DNA of 64,000 nucleotides from G965197405 sp965197405 (GCA_965197405.1 OZ240206.1:1860001-1924000); one strand, 5' to 3'; counted from the stretch's first letter, positions 26,339 to 34,689 are shown. The notes: a model not told the origin generated them from the letters alone. Numbers and translations: made by a program.

Positions 26339-26390
26339 TCCCCTCTCCCCTGCGCGGGAGAGGGTTAGGGTGAGGGGGCGTTCCGGCTGG
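26339..26390. repeat. CCCTCTCCC...GGGAGAGGG intergenic repeat
   Basis: CCCCTCTCCCCTGCGCGGGAGAGGG plus TTAGGGTGAGGGGGCG forms a hairpin with tail. Related sequence occurs at about 59238-59352 and, partly, at 46670-46700. All copies are intergenic. Confidence 0.65.
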
Positions 26391-26444
26391 TCACGCCCGC
26401 GAAAAATAGCCTTGACCATGAGATTGAACACGAGGAGGTGATGT

Positions 26445-26780
26445 GTGGCCCGATACGTACTGATCGAGTCCAGGGACCCCTTCGAGTACGGGGACGCCAA
26501 CTATATGTATGACCTGGCGGGCGACCTTGCCGGCAAGGGCAACCAGGTGGACCTGTTCCTGGTCCAGAACGGAGTTTTAACCACCCGTCGCGGCGTGAAG
26601 AATAACCCCCTGGCGGGTCTCAAGCAAAGGGGCGCTCCGGTCAACGTGGCAGCAGACGACTTCTCCCTGAGAGAGCGGGGTATCTCCCCATCGGATGTCC
26701 TGGAGGGCGTCCAGATCTCCAATATAGATAATCTGGTTGACCAGCTGGTGCAGGACGACGCCAAAATCGTCTGGCATTAG
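26445..26780 (+). CDS. DsrE-family protein 1
   Basis: 111 residues, GTG start with AGGAGGTG six bases upstream. The sequence YVLIESRDPFEYGDANYMYDLAGDLAGKGNQVDLFLVQNGVL is the DsrE/TusD-type Rossmann-like start, an alpha/beta fold used in sulfur relay. No conserved Cys is present, so it cannot be the persulfide carrier itself. It is the first of three tandem DsrE-like genes with 20-base and 8-base gaps, so they are one operon and may form a hetero-oligomer like TusBCD or DsrEFH. Confidence 0.7.
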   Translation: MARYVLIESRDPFEYGDANYMYDLAGDLAGKGNQVDLFLVQNGVLTTRRGVKNNPLAGLKQRGAPVNVAADDFSLRERGISPSDVLEGVQISNIDNLVDQLVQDDAKIVWH

Positions 26781-26801
26781 GTCCTGAGTGAAGGAGGAAC
26801 T

Positions 26802-27191
26802 ATGGCAACTCTGACTATCGCACTGATGGACCCACCCTATGAGTCAGCGACCACCACAACGGCCCTGCGTATCATTGACGCCGCCGTGCGCAAGGGACAC
26901 AAGGTAAACGTCTTTGCCTATGAAGGCGCGGTGAATCTCACGATGGCCGACCAGAAGCCCCACCCCAACCCGGTGCACGGTACGACCGTGGAGGAGGAGC
27001 AGCACCCCACCACCGCCAACTTCATCGCGGCCCTGCTGAAGACGGAGTTGGTGGACTGGATTAACTGCGGCCTGTGCGTGGACGAGCGCGGCTCCGGCAA
27101 CTGGGTCGAGGGCGCGCGCCGTGGCGCTCCCTCCCACTTCCTGGAGTGGTCCACCCAGAGCAACAACACCCTGGTCATGGGCACGAAATAG
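26802..27191 (+). CDS. DsrE-family protein 2, with conserved Cys pair
   Basis: 129 residues. ATLTIALMDPPYESATTTTALRIIDAAVRKGHKVNVFAYEGAV is the DsrE fold start. WINCGLCVDERG near residues 86-97 carries two Cys at the place where DsrE/TusD proteins have the active persulfide Cys. AAGGAGG precedes the ATG. Of the three genes in the operon this is the best candidate for a sulfur carrier. Confidence 0.75.
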   Translation: MATLTIALMDPPYESATTTTALRIIDAAVRKGHKVNVFAYEGAVNLTMADQKPHPNPVHGTTVEEEQHPTTANFIAALLKTELVDWINCGLCVDERGSGNWVEGARRGAPSHFLEWSTQSNNTLVMGTK

Positions 27192-27199
27192 GAGGGGCT

Positions 27200-27583
27200 A
27201 TGGCAAAGATACTTTCCATCGCCGAGCGGGCCTATCACGGCACCATCGAGGAGCAGGACGACACCATCCTCTGGATGACCCACATACTCAAAAACGCCGG
27301 CGCCGACATCTCCCTGCTCCTCCGGGGCAACGCGGTGAACTACGCCGTCACGGGACAGGACGCCAGCGGCCTCAGCTTCGGCGGTGTGAACATGGAGGTG
27401 GGGCCGAACCTGGACAGGGACCTGGCGGAGGTCATCAAGGCCGGGATTCCCACCTACGTGGTCCGGGAGGACCTGGAGGACAGGGGCATCGGCCAGCAGC
27501 AGATCGCCCAGGGCGTCAACCTCGTGGGCCGTGGCGACGTGGCGGGCCTCTTCGATTCCCACGACGCCATCTGGCACTGGTAG
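27200..27583 (+). CDS. DsrE-family protein 3 (DsrH/TusB-like)
   Basis: 127 residues from the ATG at 27200, eight bases after the previous stop and preceded by GGAGGGG. AKILSIAERAYHGTIEEQDDTILWMTHILKNAGADISLLLRGNAV is a DsrE-like start, and the end (GRGDVAGLFDSHDAIWHW) resembles the C-terminus of gene 1 (VQDDAKIVWH). The operon lacks dsrAB, dsrC and tus-linked tRNA-modification genes, so the sulfur substrate is unknown. Confidence 0.72.
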   Translation: MAKILSIAERAYHGTIEEQDDTILWMTHILKNAGADISLLLRGNAVNYAVTGQDASGLSFGGVNMEVGPNLDRDLAEVIKAGIPTYVVREDLEDRGIGQQQIAQGVNLVGRGDVAGLFDSHDAIWHW

Positions 27584-27662
27584 GGATAGCAGCCCCTCAA
27601 CATAATTCGCGCCGAGGGACTCTTCCGGGGCCACGTTCAACTTCACCTCGGGGGAATTTCCA

Positions 27663-28331
27663 ATGCGAATGTTCCTAATTGCCATGTGCTTGCTAGCAAT
27701 GGGCTTAACCGCGTGCGATACCGCTTCGGCCCCAATCTCAGAATCGGGCGATAGCACAAGCCAGGTACAGCTGGAGGAATCCGACCCTGCGTTGCTATTG
27801 TCCGAAGATTCTGCGATTTCGATTGTTCAAGCTTTCCTTCAAGAGTGCGTATTAAGCTGGAGCGTTGAACATGCGCCTCCCGCGTCCGAGAACGACGCAG
27901 AAGGGGGTACACGCACAAACAACGGACGGTGGGACCGCGAGGCGTGGTTGGCAGAGCTAGAGTTAGGGCCCAAAATGAAGAGAGGCGCTCCTTTGCCGTC
28001 TGAGCAGGAGCAGACGTGGTGGATGAATCTGGCAACCGGGACGGCGCGAGATGTTATATGGTCAGCACAATATCATGGTGTTACCGAAATACCTTACAGT
28101 TTCGACCGGCTAAGCAGAGATTCGATAATTTCTGAGACCTGGATTGTTGTCGGTCCAGGATTCAGCAGAGCTGGAACTGAATTGGAAGTCGTTCCCGGAA
28201 GATGGAAAGTATACGCTGGGCATCGGCTTGCTTATGCTTTGGACGCTCCGGCCCGACTAGCCATCGAAGAGTATAAGAAGCCTCTGGACCCTTACTTCGA
28301 CCCTGATTGTAGCGGTTACAGAGCGCAGTAA
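27663..28331 (+). CDS. Hypothetical lipoprotein
   Basis: 222 residues. A signal peptide (MRMFLIAMCLLAMG) ends at lipobox LTAC with the Cys at residue 18, so export and lipid anchoring are predicted. The rest is soluble and not a family I recognise; a central SEDSAISIVQAFLQECV helix and a TWIVVGPGFSRAGTELEVVPGRWKVYAG strand-rich end can be seen. The base composition from here to about 31060 is visibly AT-richer than the flanks, which suggests an acquired patch. Confidence 0.6.
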   Translation: MRMFLIAMCLLAMGLTACDTASAPISESGDSTSQVQLEESDPALLLSEDSAISIVQAFLQECVLSWSVEHAPPASENDAEGGTRTNNGRWDREAWLAELELGPKMKRGAPLPSEQEQTWWMNLATGTARDVIWSAQYHGVTEIPYSFDRLSRDSIISETWIVVGPGFSRAGTELEVVPGRWKVYAGHRLAYALDAPARLAIEEYKKPLDPYFDPDCSGYRAQ

Positions 28332-28445
28332 TATCCCAAGTTCTCCCACCCCAGTGGCACGAGTGAAAGGCGGTAAACCCTATGGAAATCACCGGTGATC
28401 AGATTGTTGAAGTCTAGTAGCGAGTCCCGAAATAGGAGAGCCTAG

Positions 28446-29099
28446 ATGAACCACTCCGAGTGTACCAAGTTGTTGAATGCCGGCAGGGCGATGCTGGAGC
28501 ACAGCGGCCTTGTTGAATGGAACGGCGAGGCTTTCGTAGCAACACACCCCGGCAACGACGATTCATGTTTTGAAAAGTACGCTCGATGCACCTTCGATCC
28601 TGACTACGGCCGATACATTTGCTGGGTACTTTTCTCAGTCGGTGCGGAGAACCTGGCGAAGGCGGCCTGTGTGTGCAACCAAGTTGTAAGCAAAAGAGTC
28701 AGTTCCCTTGGCTACCCAAAGTACGAGGACGGAATGCCCGTCATGGATTGGGTCGAAAACGTTCTGAACGAATCAATGAGTGCCAGTGACCTTCCCGCAG
28801 AGAAATATGACTATCGCACCCTGGACCAATACTGGAAGTCAACCAATTCACGCACGGCTTATCTCGAGTGCCTCTGCGACAAGCACGGTCATGTCGGTCC
28901 CGATGATCGTAAACTGCTGATTGCAAGCTACAAGTACCTAACGCAAGCAATAAGGAACCGAGATGCTCATACCTATGTGCCGGAGCAGCGGCAAAAAACT
29001 ACCCGGCAGTTCAACCGATATTTGTTCCATCATTTAACGTCCTATTGCGCACGATGGAGAAGAACGGCCATCCAGGACTTAGTAATTATCTCAAAATAG
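28446..29099 (+). pseudogene. Hypothetical gene, 3' end cut by IS5 copy B
   Basis: 217 residues are readable, ending IQDLVIISK-stop inside the left end of the IS. Removing the IS and one target copy keeps the frame open for about 35 more codons, to a TAA near 30138, so the ancestral protein was probably longer. The remaining part contains FSVGAENLAKAACVCNQV and an IASYKYLTQAIRNRDAHTYV segment. That last stretch, with a conserved-looking R-N-x-x-A-H, resembles HEPN-like helical proteins, but I do not assign it. It may still be expressed as a truncated protein. Confidence 0.55.
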
Positions 29100-29996
29100 T
29101 GAGGCTCCATTGACGACGGTACCAGATAAGGGCACATGCCAGTTGGAGCAGACCGAGGTAATTGGATGGCTTCTTGTCATAGCGCACCAGTATCCCCCGT
29201 CATTTGGACAGCCAGCCCAGGGTGCGTTCCACCACCCACCGCCGGGCCGGGTGGGTTTTCTCGCCCGATTGGTCCAATTTCTCTTCGCCAATACGCCGGA
29301 TATGAGGCTGGTATCCGGCGTCGGCGACGGTCACGTGGCCGGTGGGATTGTCATACCCCTTGTCCAGGCACAGGTTTTGGACCCCTTCCGGCCGGTCCAC
29401 CACTATGCTCTCCAGCGTCGGCCTAAGGAGTTTCGTATCGTGGACATTAGCTCCGGCCACCACCACGCTCAGTGGCCCGCCCGCCCCGTCGACCAGGATG
29501 CTCTTCTTGCTCCCAGCCTTGCCCCGGTCCGTGGGATTGCGTCCAATAGCCCCCCCCCCAAACGCGCCTTCCCCATCGAGCAATCGGCCGACTGCCATTC
29601 CCAATCTACGCTGTCCAACTCCCGGCATTCTTCTATCAGGGCAGCCCAGATGCCATCCAGTACCCCACGCTCTACCCAACGCTGGAAGGTCCGGTGGATG
29701 GTGCTGTCATCCCCCAGTTCCTTGGGCAAGTGGTTCCATTGGCAGGAACTGCGCATACGGAAGATGACCCCTTCCAGCATCTTGCGCTGGTCCACCCTTT
29801 TGCGCCCCTTCGCCTTGGGCGGGTCCAACTCCAAAATCACGAGTTCGATTCGCTCCCACAGGCCATCGGATATTTCCCATATCGTTGGCAGAGTCTCGCT
29901 CTTTCCCATCATCCACCACCACATGCGTTTCCCCTATCTTAACCGAACCCCCTACGTTTTCTCCCTTTCAGACCAATCTTGTTTTGAGATAGTTTC
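29082..29996 (-). mobile_element. IS5-family insertion sequence, copy B (915 bp)
   Basis: The same length and ends as copy A (GTAATTATCTCAAAATAG and, reversed, GAAACTATCTCAAAATAG). The flanks are TTA at 29079-29081 and TAA at 29997-29999, which do not match, unlike copy A. The two copies differ by scattered substitutions and by a longer G run (10 instead of 7) at the frameshift site. Confidence 0.92.
29200..29924 (-). pseudogene. IS5-family transposase, copy B, with premature stop
   Basis: The upstream frame (29924 to 29469) and downstream frame (29679 to 29200) are as in copy A, but a TGA at 29200-29202 replaces the TGC (Cys) found in copy A right after the WVVERTLGWLSK segment. About 36 C-terminal residues are lost. 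The catalytic Glu is still encoded, so the protein might be partly active, but this copy is probably non-autonomous. Confidence 0.82.
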
Positions 29997-30072
29997 TAAG
30001 CTGGACTTTGTACAAAACATAGAAGAGAACAGGGTAAGCTGACAAGACCAACCCACTACGAAAGGTCACCTG

Positions 30073-30414
30073 TTGAGAATTCATGCAGTCCGAAGAGGAG
30101 CATTTCCGGAGATATGCACATATTACGGAATGCCATATAATCCGTATGGCACCAGGGAAGCATACTCTCATTCCTATTCAAATCAGTATCTTGATATGCA
30201 GAGACAAGTGCTTCTGGGAGAAGCGGTCTGGGATGGTTATATGCACGGCGTCGGGAATAGTTGGGGTGTGTTCACCAAAGATGAAATAATTGAGCAGTTA
30301 GAGGAATTCTCAATAGAACACGGTCTTTCTATTGAAGATCTGACTGAGGCGAGGGATTGGGTGGAATCCCTGCCTTGGAGTGATGATTCCATAGACCTAC
30401 ATTTCGCTTGGTAG
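30073..30414 (+). CDS. Hypothetical protein upstream of hicB
   Basis: 113 residues from a TTG start, or fewer from internal Met codons near 30130. The last 60 residues (LLGEAVWDGYMHGVGNSWGVFTKDE, IEQLEEFSIEHGLSIEDLTEARDWVESLPW) look like a real protein with an acidic C-terminal half. No family recognised. It overlaps in another frame the predicted ancestral 3' end of the gene cut by IS5 copy B, so only the later part is credible. The hicB gene begins 25 bases downstream. Confidence 0.4.
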   Translation: MRIHAVRRGAFPEICTYYGMPYNPYGTREAYSHSYSNQYLDMQRQVLLGEAVWDGYMHGVGNSWGVFTKDEIIEQLEEFSIEHGLSIEDLTEARDWVESLPWSDDSIDLHFAW

Positions 30415-30438
30415 AATCCCCCGGGAGGCGACCGCGCC

Positions 30439-30693
30439 ATGATTCGCGAATATCTGGCTGCTGCCATGAAGCGCGCCCGCTACGAAATCCTCGAGGATGA
30501 TGGTTCGTACTATGGCGAGATTCCCTGCTTCCAGGGAGTGTATTCCAATGCCCCTCAATTGGAAGAATGCCGCAATATGCTGGATGAAGTCCTGGAGGAA
30601 TGGCTGCTACTGAGCCTCTCAATGGGCTTCTCTGTTCCTGTAGTGGACGGAATTGACCTGAAGATTAAGAAGGTTCAACAGAAAGCAGAGTAA
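30439..30693 (+). CDS. hicB: HicB-family antitoxin
   Basis: 84 residues: AAAMKRARYEILEDDGSYYGEIPCFQGVYSNAPQLEECRNMLDEVLEEWLLLSLSMG is the standard short HicB partial RNase-H fold. GGGAGG lies eleven bases before the ATG. Its stop TAA lies inside the target duplication of the MITE that follows, and before that insertion its last codons overlapped the hicA start (TAATG). It is the intact half of a reverse-order HicBA module and is unrelated in sequence to the copy at 15021-15371. Confidence 0.87.
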   Translation: MIREYLAAAMKRARYEILEDDGSYYGEIPCFQGVYSNAPQLEECRNMLDEVLEEWLLLSLSMGFSVPVVDGIDLKIKKVQQKAE

Positions 30694-30696
30694 TGC

Positions 30697-30830
30697 CAGG
30701 GCAATCGCACTTAAACTTAATTCGTAATTTTAGACGGTGAAAATTGACTTACTACATGCACATATTACTCAGATTCGGGTCAATTATGACCCAGTTATAG
30801 ATTAGATTCGGCGATAATGCGATTGCCCTG
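30697..30830. mobile_element. 134-bp MITE between hicB and hicA
   Basis: Perfect 13-bp terminal inverted repeats, CAGGGCAATCGCA at 30697-30709 and TGCGATTGCCCTG at 30818-30830. A perfect 10-bp target duplication, AGAGTAATGC, is at 30687-30696 and 30831-30840. The interior is AT-rich and non-coding. A 10-bp duplication is usual for IS4-type transposases. This element is unrelated to the 187-bp MITE at 15.4 kb. Confidence 0.9.
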
Positions 30831-30836
30831 AGAGTA

Positions 30837-31055
30837 ATGCCTGCCTTTGGAGCTATATCCAGAAGGGGGCTTATCGTTGCTATGAGGTGATCTGGTTTTG
30901 ATGGTCCATATTCAGGAGGAAGACATCAATTTATGATTCGGGGTAATCAAGGAGCTTGGATTCCAAATCCGCACTCCGGCACCATTGACAGGGGCCTACT
31001 AGCCAGAGTGCTGCGTCAAGCAGGTGTTAGCCGCACTGAGTGGGAACAACTATGA
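30837..31055 (+). pseudogene. hicA: hicA toxin gene with in-frame TGA
   Basis: A 73-codon frame from the ATG recreated by the MITE target duplication. It reads MPAFGAISRRGLIVAMR, then TGA at codon 18 (30888-30890), then SGFDGPYSGGRHQFMIRG and RGLLARVLRQAGVSRTEWEQL-stop. This is a complete HicA pattern (PISRRxLIxxLRxxGFxGPYxGGxHQFM) apart from the stop. The stop falls where homologues have Gln, Lys or similar, not Cys, and no further start lies before the catalytic His, so the gene is dead unless read through. Confidence 0.85.
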
Positions 31056-31071
31056 TTGAGGGTTAAATCTA

Positions 31072-32319
31072 ATGCGCATCCTGCACTTCGCCGACCTCCA
31101 CATAGGAGTCGAGAACTACGGGAGGACCGACCCTCAGACGGGACTCTCCACCCGGCTGCTGGACTTCCTGTCCGCCCTGGATGAGGTGGTGGAGTACGCG
31201 CTGAGCCGGGACGTGGACCTGGTGCTCCTGGCCGGGGACGCTTACAAGGGCCGCGACCCCTCCCAGACCCACCAGAGGGAGCTAGCCAGCCGCCTGACGC
31301 GGCTGTCCTCGGCGGGCATCCCGGTGTTCCTGCTGGTGGGGAACCACGACCTGCCCCACGCCGTGGGCAAGGCCACCGCCGTGGAGATTTTCCATACCCT
31401 CCACGTGCCCAATCTCCACATAGGGGACAAGCTCCAGACCTACACCGTCCCCACCCGGAAGGGGGGGCCTCTCCAGATTGTGGCCCTGCCCTGGCCCCGT
31501 CGCAGCGGGCTGCTCAGCCGGGAGGAGTCCAGGGGTCTGACCATCGCCCAGGTGAGGGAGGAGATAGAGGGCCGGTTCGTAAAATCCATCGAAAGGTTTG
31601 TCGCTGAGCTTGATCCCTCTTTGCCCGCCATCTTGGCGGGCCATGTGACCATCAGCACCGCGACCACCGGCACGGAGCAGTCTATGATGCTGGGCCAGGA
31701 CCACGTGCTTTTCCCCAGCGCCGTCCACAAGCCGGAGCTGGACTACGTGGCCCTGGGCCATATTCACAAGCACCAGGTACTCCGAGAGGACCCTATGGTG
31801 GTCTACGCCGGGAGTCTCCAGAGGGTGGACTTCAGCGAAGAGGGCGACGTCAAGGGCTTCTGTGTTGTGGACCTGGACCTCTCGGCGCCCCCGGGCCGGC
31901 GACTGCAAGACTTCAGCTTCCAGCCGGTGAATGCGCGGCCATTTCTCACCATCGAGGCGAAGGTGACGCCGGGCGACAGCGACGACCCGACGCGCGCCGT
32001 GATGCGGGACATCATGCGCCGCAATATCGCCGGCTCCATCGTGCGGCTGAAAGTCTCCTTGCCCGCCGGTCTGGATGCACACATACGTGACGGGGAAATC
32101 CAGGAGGCGCTGAGGGTCGCCCATCACGTTGCGGCCATCACCAGGGAGGTGGAAGGGGAGAGGAGGACCAGGATACCGTCGGACGTGGCTGAGGGCCTGA
32201 CCCCTCTGGCTGCCACCCGGCTTTACCTGGAGAGCCGGAAGGTCGAGCCGGAACGGCGAGAGAAGCTGCTTGGCTACGCGGAGGGACTGGTGCTCGCGGA
32301 GTCCTCCGACGAAGATTAG
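31072..32319 (+). CDS. sbcD: SbcD/Mre11-type DNA repair exonuclease subunit
   Basis: 415 residues of the calcineurin-like metallophosphoesterase family. The metal motifs are in order: ILHFADLHIGVENYG (DxH, residues 3-17), LLAGDAYKGRDPS (GD, near 48), LVGNHDLPHA (GNHD, near 88), AGHVTIS and LGHIHKHQ (GHxH, near 227). With SbcC/Rad50 it processes hairpins and double-strand breaks. The start ATG immediately follows the hicA remnant. No sbcC is adjacent in this window, although these genes usually sit together. Confidence 0.85.
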   Translation: MRILHFADLHIGVENYGRTDPQTGLSTRLLDFLSALDEVVEYALSRDVDLVLLAGDAYKGRDPSQTHQRELASRLTRLSSAGIPVFLLVGNHDLPHAVGKATAVEIFHTLHVPNLHIGDKLQTYTVPTRKGGPLQIVALPWPRRSGLLSREESRGLTIAQVREEIEGRFVKSIERFVAELDPSLPAILAGHVTISTATTGTEQSMMLGQDHVLFPSAVHKPELDYVALGHIHKHQVLREDPMVVYAGSLQRVDFSEEGDVKGFCVVDLDLSAPPGRRLQDFSFQPVNARPFLTIEAKVTPGDSDDPTRAVMRDIMRRNIAGSIVRLKVSLPAGLDAHIRDGEIQEALRVAHHVAAITREVEGERRTRIPSDVAEGLTPLAATRLYLESRKVEPERREKLLGYAEGLVLAESSDED

Positions 32320-32385
32320 GATGATTGTCCGGGTGATTGGAAGATGTAAGTCGCCCGCCGAAGCCTCACGGGCTCCCAGGTCTCA

Positions 32386-33345
32386 CTAGGACAGGTTCGC
32401 TATGATAGCCTCGGCCCCCTTCACGATGCCCCGTACGATTTCTGCCGCCTCGGATATTTCCGATACCAATCCCACACCTGCGCCGCAGTAGGCTATGCTG
32501 TTGGGGTCGCCCTCCAGCAACGCCGCTCGGACCTGGGCTGGCCCCAACTCAGACTCCCAGTGGCCCATCGTATCGGCTTCGGCGGGAGGGACGCTGTCCT
32601 TTAGCCTCCGGGCCATATCGCTCCGCAGAACGCGCGTCGGTCTGTGATACCTCCCGGCAATCAGCGTGCCCGTGTCTATCGCTCCCAGCAGCGCTTCCTT
32701 GTACCTGGGATGGGCGATGCACTCATGGGTGGCGACGAACCGGGTCCCCATCTGCACCCCCTGTGCCCCCAGGGACAGGGCGGCAACGTAGCCCCGGGCG
32801 TCCATGATGCCCCCGGAGGCGATGACGGGAATGGACACGGCGTCAACGACCTGGGGCACCAGCACGAGGTTGGGGCTTTCGTCCGGGCCTCTGATACCGC
32901 CTCCCTCGTAACCTTCAGCGATAATCATGTCCACTCCCTGGGCCTCCGCGCCCCTGGCGTGCCTCACGGTAGATACCTGATGGAGCACCGTCACGTCGTT
33001 GTTCTTGAGGATTCCCGTGTAAAGGGCGGGGCTGCCGCCATAGGTCACCGCTATCCTCATACCCTCTTCCAGGGCTGCATCAATAAGCTGGGGGGCCAGG
33101 GGATTGGCCAGGTAGAAGCTCACGCCGACGGGGTTGCCGGTCAGCCTGCGGACCTTTCGCATGTTCTCGCGAAGGTTGTCTTCCATATCTTCGTCAGCGT
33201 CCATGCCTGCCGACGGGTGCAATATGCCCATGCCCCCTGCGTCCGATATGGCGGACACCAGCTCGGGGTTGGAGACCCAGGGCATCCCTGCCTGTAGGAT
33301 TGGGTAGTCTATGGCCAGAATCTGGCACACTCTTGTATCCCTCAT
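32386..33345 (-). CDS. Nitronate monooxygenase / FabK-like flavoprotein
   Basis: 319 residues of the FMN TIM-barrel NMO family: YPILQAGMPWVSNPELVSAISDAGGMGIL at the N-terminus, VLHQVSTVRHARGAEAQGVDMIIAEGYEGGGIRG in the middle, and VIASGGIMDARGYVAALSLGAQGVQMGTRFVAT near residue 200, with the phosphate-binding GG. Enoyl-ACP reductase FabK and nitronate monooxygenases share these features; no fatty-acid genes are nearby, so I use the NMO name. It is convergent with sbcD. Confidence 0.85.
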   Translation of the reverse strand: MRDTRVCQILAIDYPILQAGMPWVSNPELVSAISDAGGMGILHPSAGMDADEDMEDNLRENMRKVRRLTGNPVGVSFYLANPLAPQLIDAALEEGMRIAVTYGGSPALYTGILKNNDVTVLHQVSTVRHARGAEAQGVDMIIAEGYEGGGIRGPDESPNLVLVPQVVDAVSIPVIASGGIMDARGYVAALSLGAQGVQMGTRFVATHECIAHPRYKEALLGAIDTGTLIAGRYHRPTRVLRSDMARRLKDSVPPAEADTMGHWESELGPAQVRAALLEGDPNSIAYCGAGVGLVSEISEAAEIVRGIVKGAEAIIANLS

Positions 33346-33431
33346 GGGGTCTCCTCCAGCAAGGCTTGTAAGGGAGTCGCACAGATTCTAGGGTCATTTT
33401 CCCCGGCTGTCAACCGCCTGATGCCACTGCA

Positions 33432-34665
33432 CCAGGACGATTGCAAAGTCAAAATAGCTGGCCGGACAATCGAGCGATAGTCTGATCCGGGCTAAAAGCG
33501 CAACTCTTGGCGCGTAAGGGCATGGACATCTTGGCTGGAAACCACCCTTCCAGGCGCAGGGCGTTCAAACTGGCATTCACCAGAGTGGCAAAGACCTCTC
33601 CCAGCCCCGGACGGCGCAGCGTGTGCCGATCTTCATCCCAGCTACGGTCTTTCACATGGTGCAGGCTATTCTCAACGCTCCAGTGGTTTCGGAACAGCCG
33701 GAGCAGTCCGTCTGGGGTGCATCCTCTGGAAGGTAGACTGGTCAGCAGATACCACCGCTCCTTGGATACTTCACCAGTGGCTATCTCTACGCTCACTTTT
33801 TCCACCATTGCCCCCTGCTGTGCCCCAGGAAACCCCAGTTCCTCCCGGATGTAGTCGGCTAGTACAGTGCTGGCCCAAAGCCTCCGGGTCTCGATTTTGC
33901 CCCCCCTTTGTCCACAGTCTGCGCTTGCGGTTCCCCCAGTTGGTCCTCTGAAAACCCGTCCGCCAGGGCGGCCAGGACCGTAGGCCGGTTCCCTTTGACC
34001 CGCACCAGGTAGTCCCGTCCATAGCTCACGATGGCCTGGCAAAGGTCCCGCTCTGCATACAGGGCGTCCATAGTGAGCAGTTGCAAGCTGGGATAATGCT
34101 CAAACAACTGGGCCAGTTGGGTCCGCAACACTGCCGGTTCGTACCGCTTCTCCGTCATCGGCCACTGGGCCAGGCACAGCTTCAAGTCATGGGCCAGGAC
34201 GTTTACCATCCCCAGAGGATTCCCGGCGGCATCTTCGGACTGTCTAGCCCACTTCCCATCCACTGCGGCATTCATCGGTTGGTCTGGCGCTACCCTCTCC
34301 ATCCAGCCAATCAAGGCTCCTTGTAGTTGCCCAAAAGAGACCCCGGCCAAGGTGCGGGAAATCGTGGTAGCGTGGGGAGGCCGGTCCTGAACAAAGCCCA
34401 AGGGTTCCTTCAATCTGGGCCAGTGTTTTTCTCCGAACAAAGCTATATGGGCCATCGTTGTTTGACCGCTCACCAGTCCCAACAGGCTCAAGCGCAAAAT
34501 CGCCTGAAAGGGATGTCTGATTCCCCGGGCTTTTCTAGGGTCTGGTATCTCTGCCAAGCATCCGAAAAGAGACTCCACCGCCGTTCCCATAGTCTCTCAT
34601 CACCCCCTTTTCATTTCCTCTCTCCTCTTTCTATCCCTTTTACGCCCACTTTGCAATCGTCCTGG
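33432..34665 (-). mobile_element. ISAs1-family insertion sequence (1234 bp)
   Basis: 18-bp terminal repeats CCAGGACGATTGCAAAGT at 33432-33449 and its reverse complement at 34648-34665. The 8-bp duplication CCACTGCA is present at 33424-33431 and 34666-34673, as expected for the ISAs1 family. One transposase on the minus strand, frameshifted. Confidence 0.93.
33449..34590 (-). pseudogene. ISAs1-family transposase with a frameshift
   Basis: The N-terminal frame (34590 to 33859) has LAEIPDPRKARGIRHPFQAIL, the family's DDE_Tnp_1-associated domain, then AAVDGKWARQSED and LLTMDALYAERDLCQAIV. The C-terminal frame (about 33910 to 33449) continues KIETRRLWASTVLADYIREELGFPGAQQG, RNHWSVENSLHHVKD (the YREK-like region with catalytic Glu) and ends at a TGA in the terminal repeat. 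The junction is a G7 run (C7 at 33900-33906). Correct reading needs a -1 shift there. It could be a true indel, a programmed slip or an assembly error in a homopolymer. Full length would be about 370 residues. Confidence 0.85.
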
Positions 34666-34689
34666 CCACTGCACCAGGGCCTTTTAATT

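Noticed and set aside
29200..29202. TGC-to-TGA change in IS5 copy B as selenocysteine
   Set aside because: The Cys is not known to be functional in transposases and the change is in a degenerate copy; a plain nonsense mutation is simpler.
30888..30890. In-frame TGA in the second hicA as a possible selenocysteine codon
   Set aside because: The position is not a Cys in HicA relatives and no redox motif surrounds it; the adjacent MITE insertion supports decay instead.
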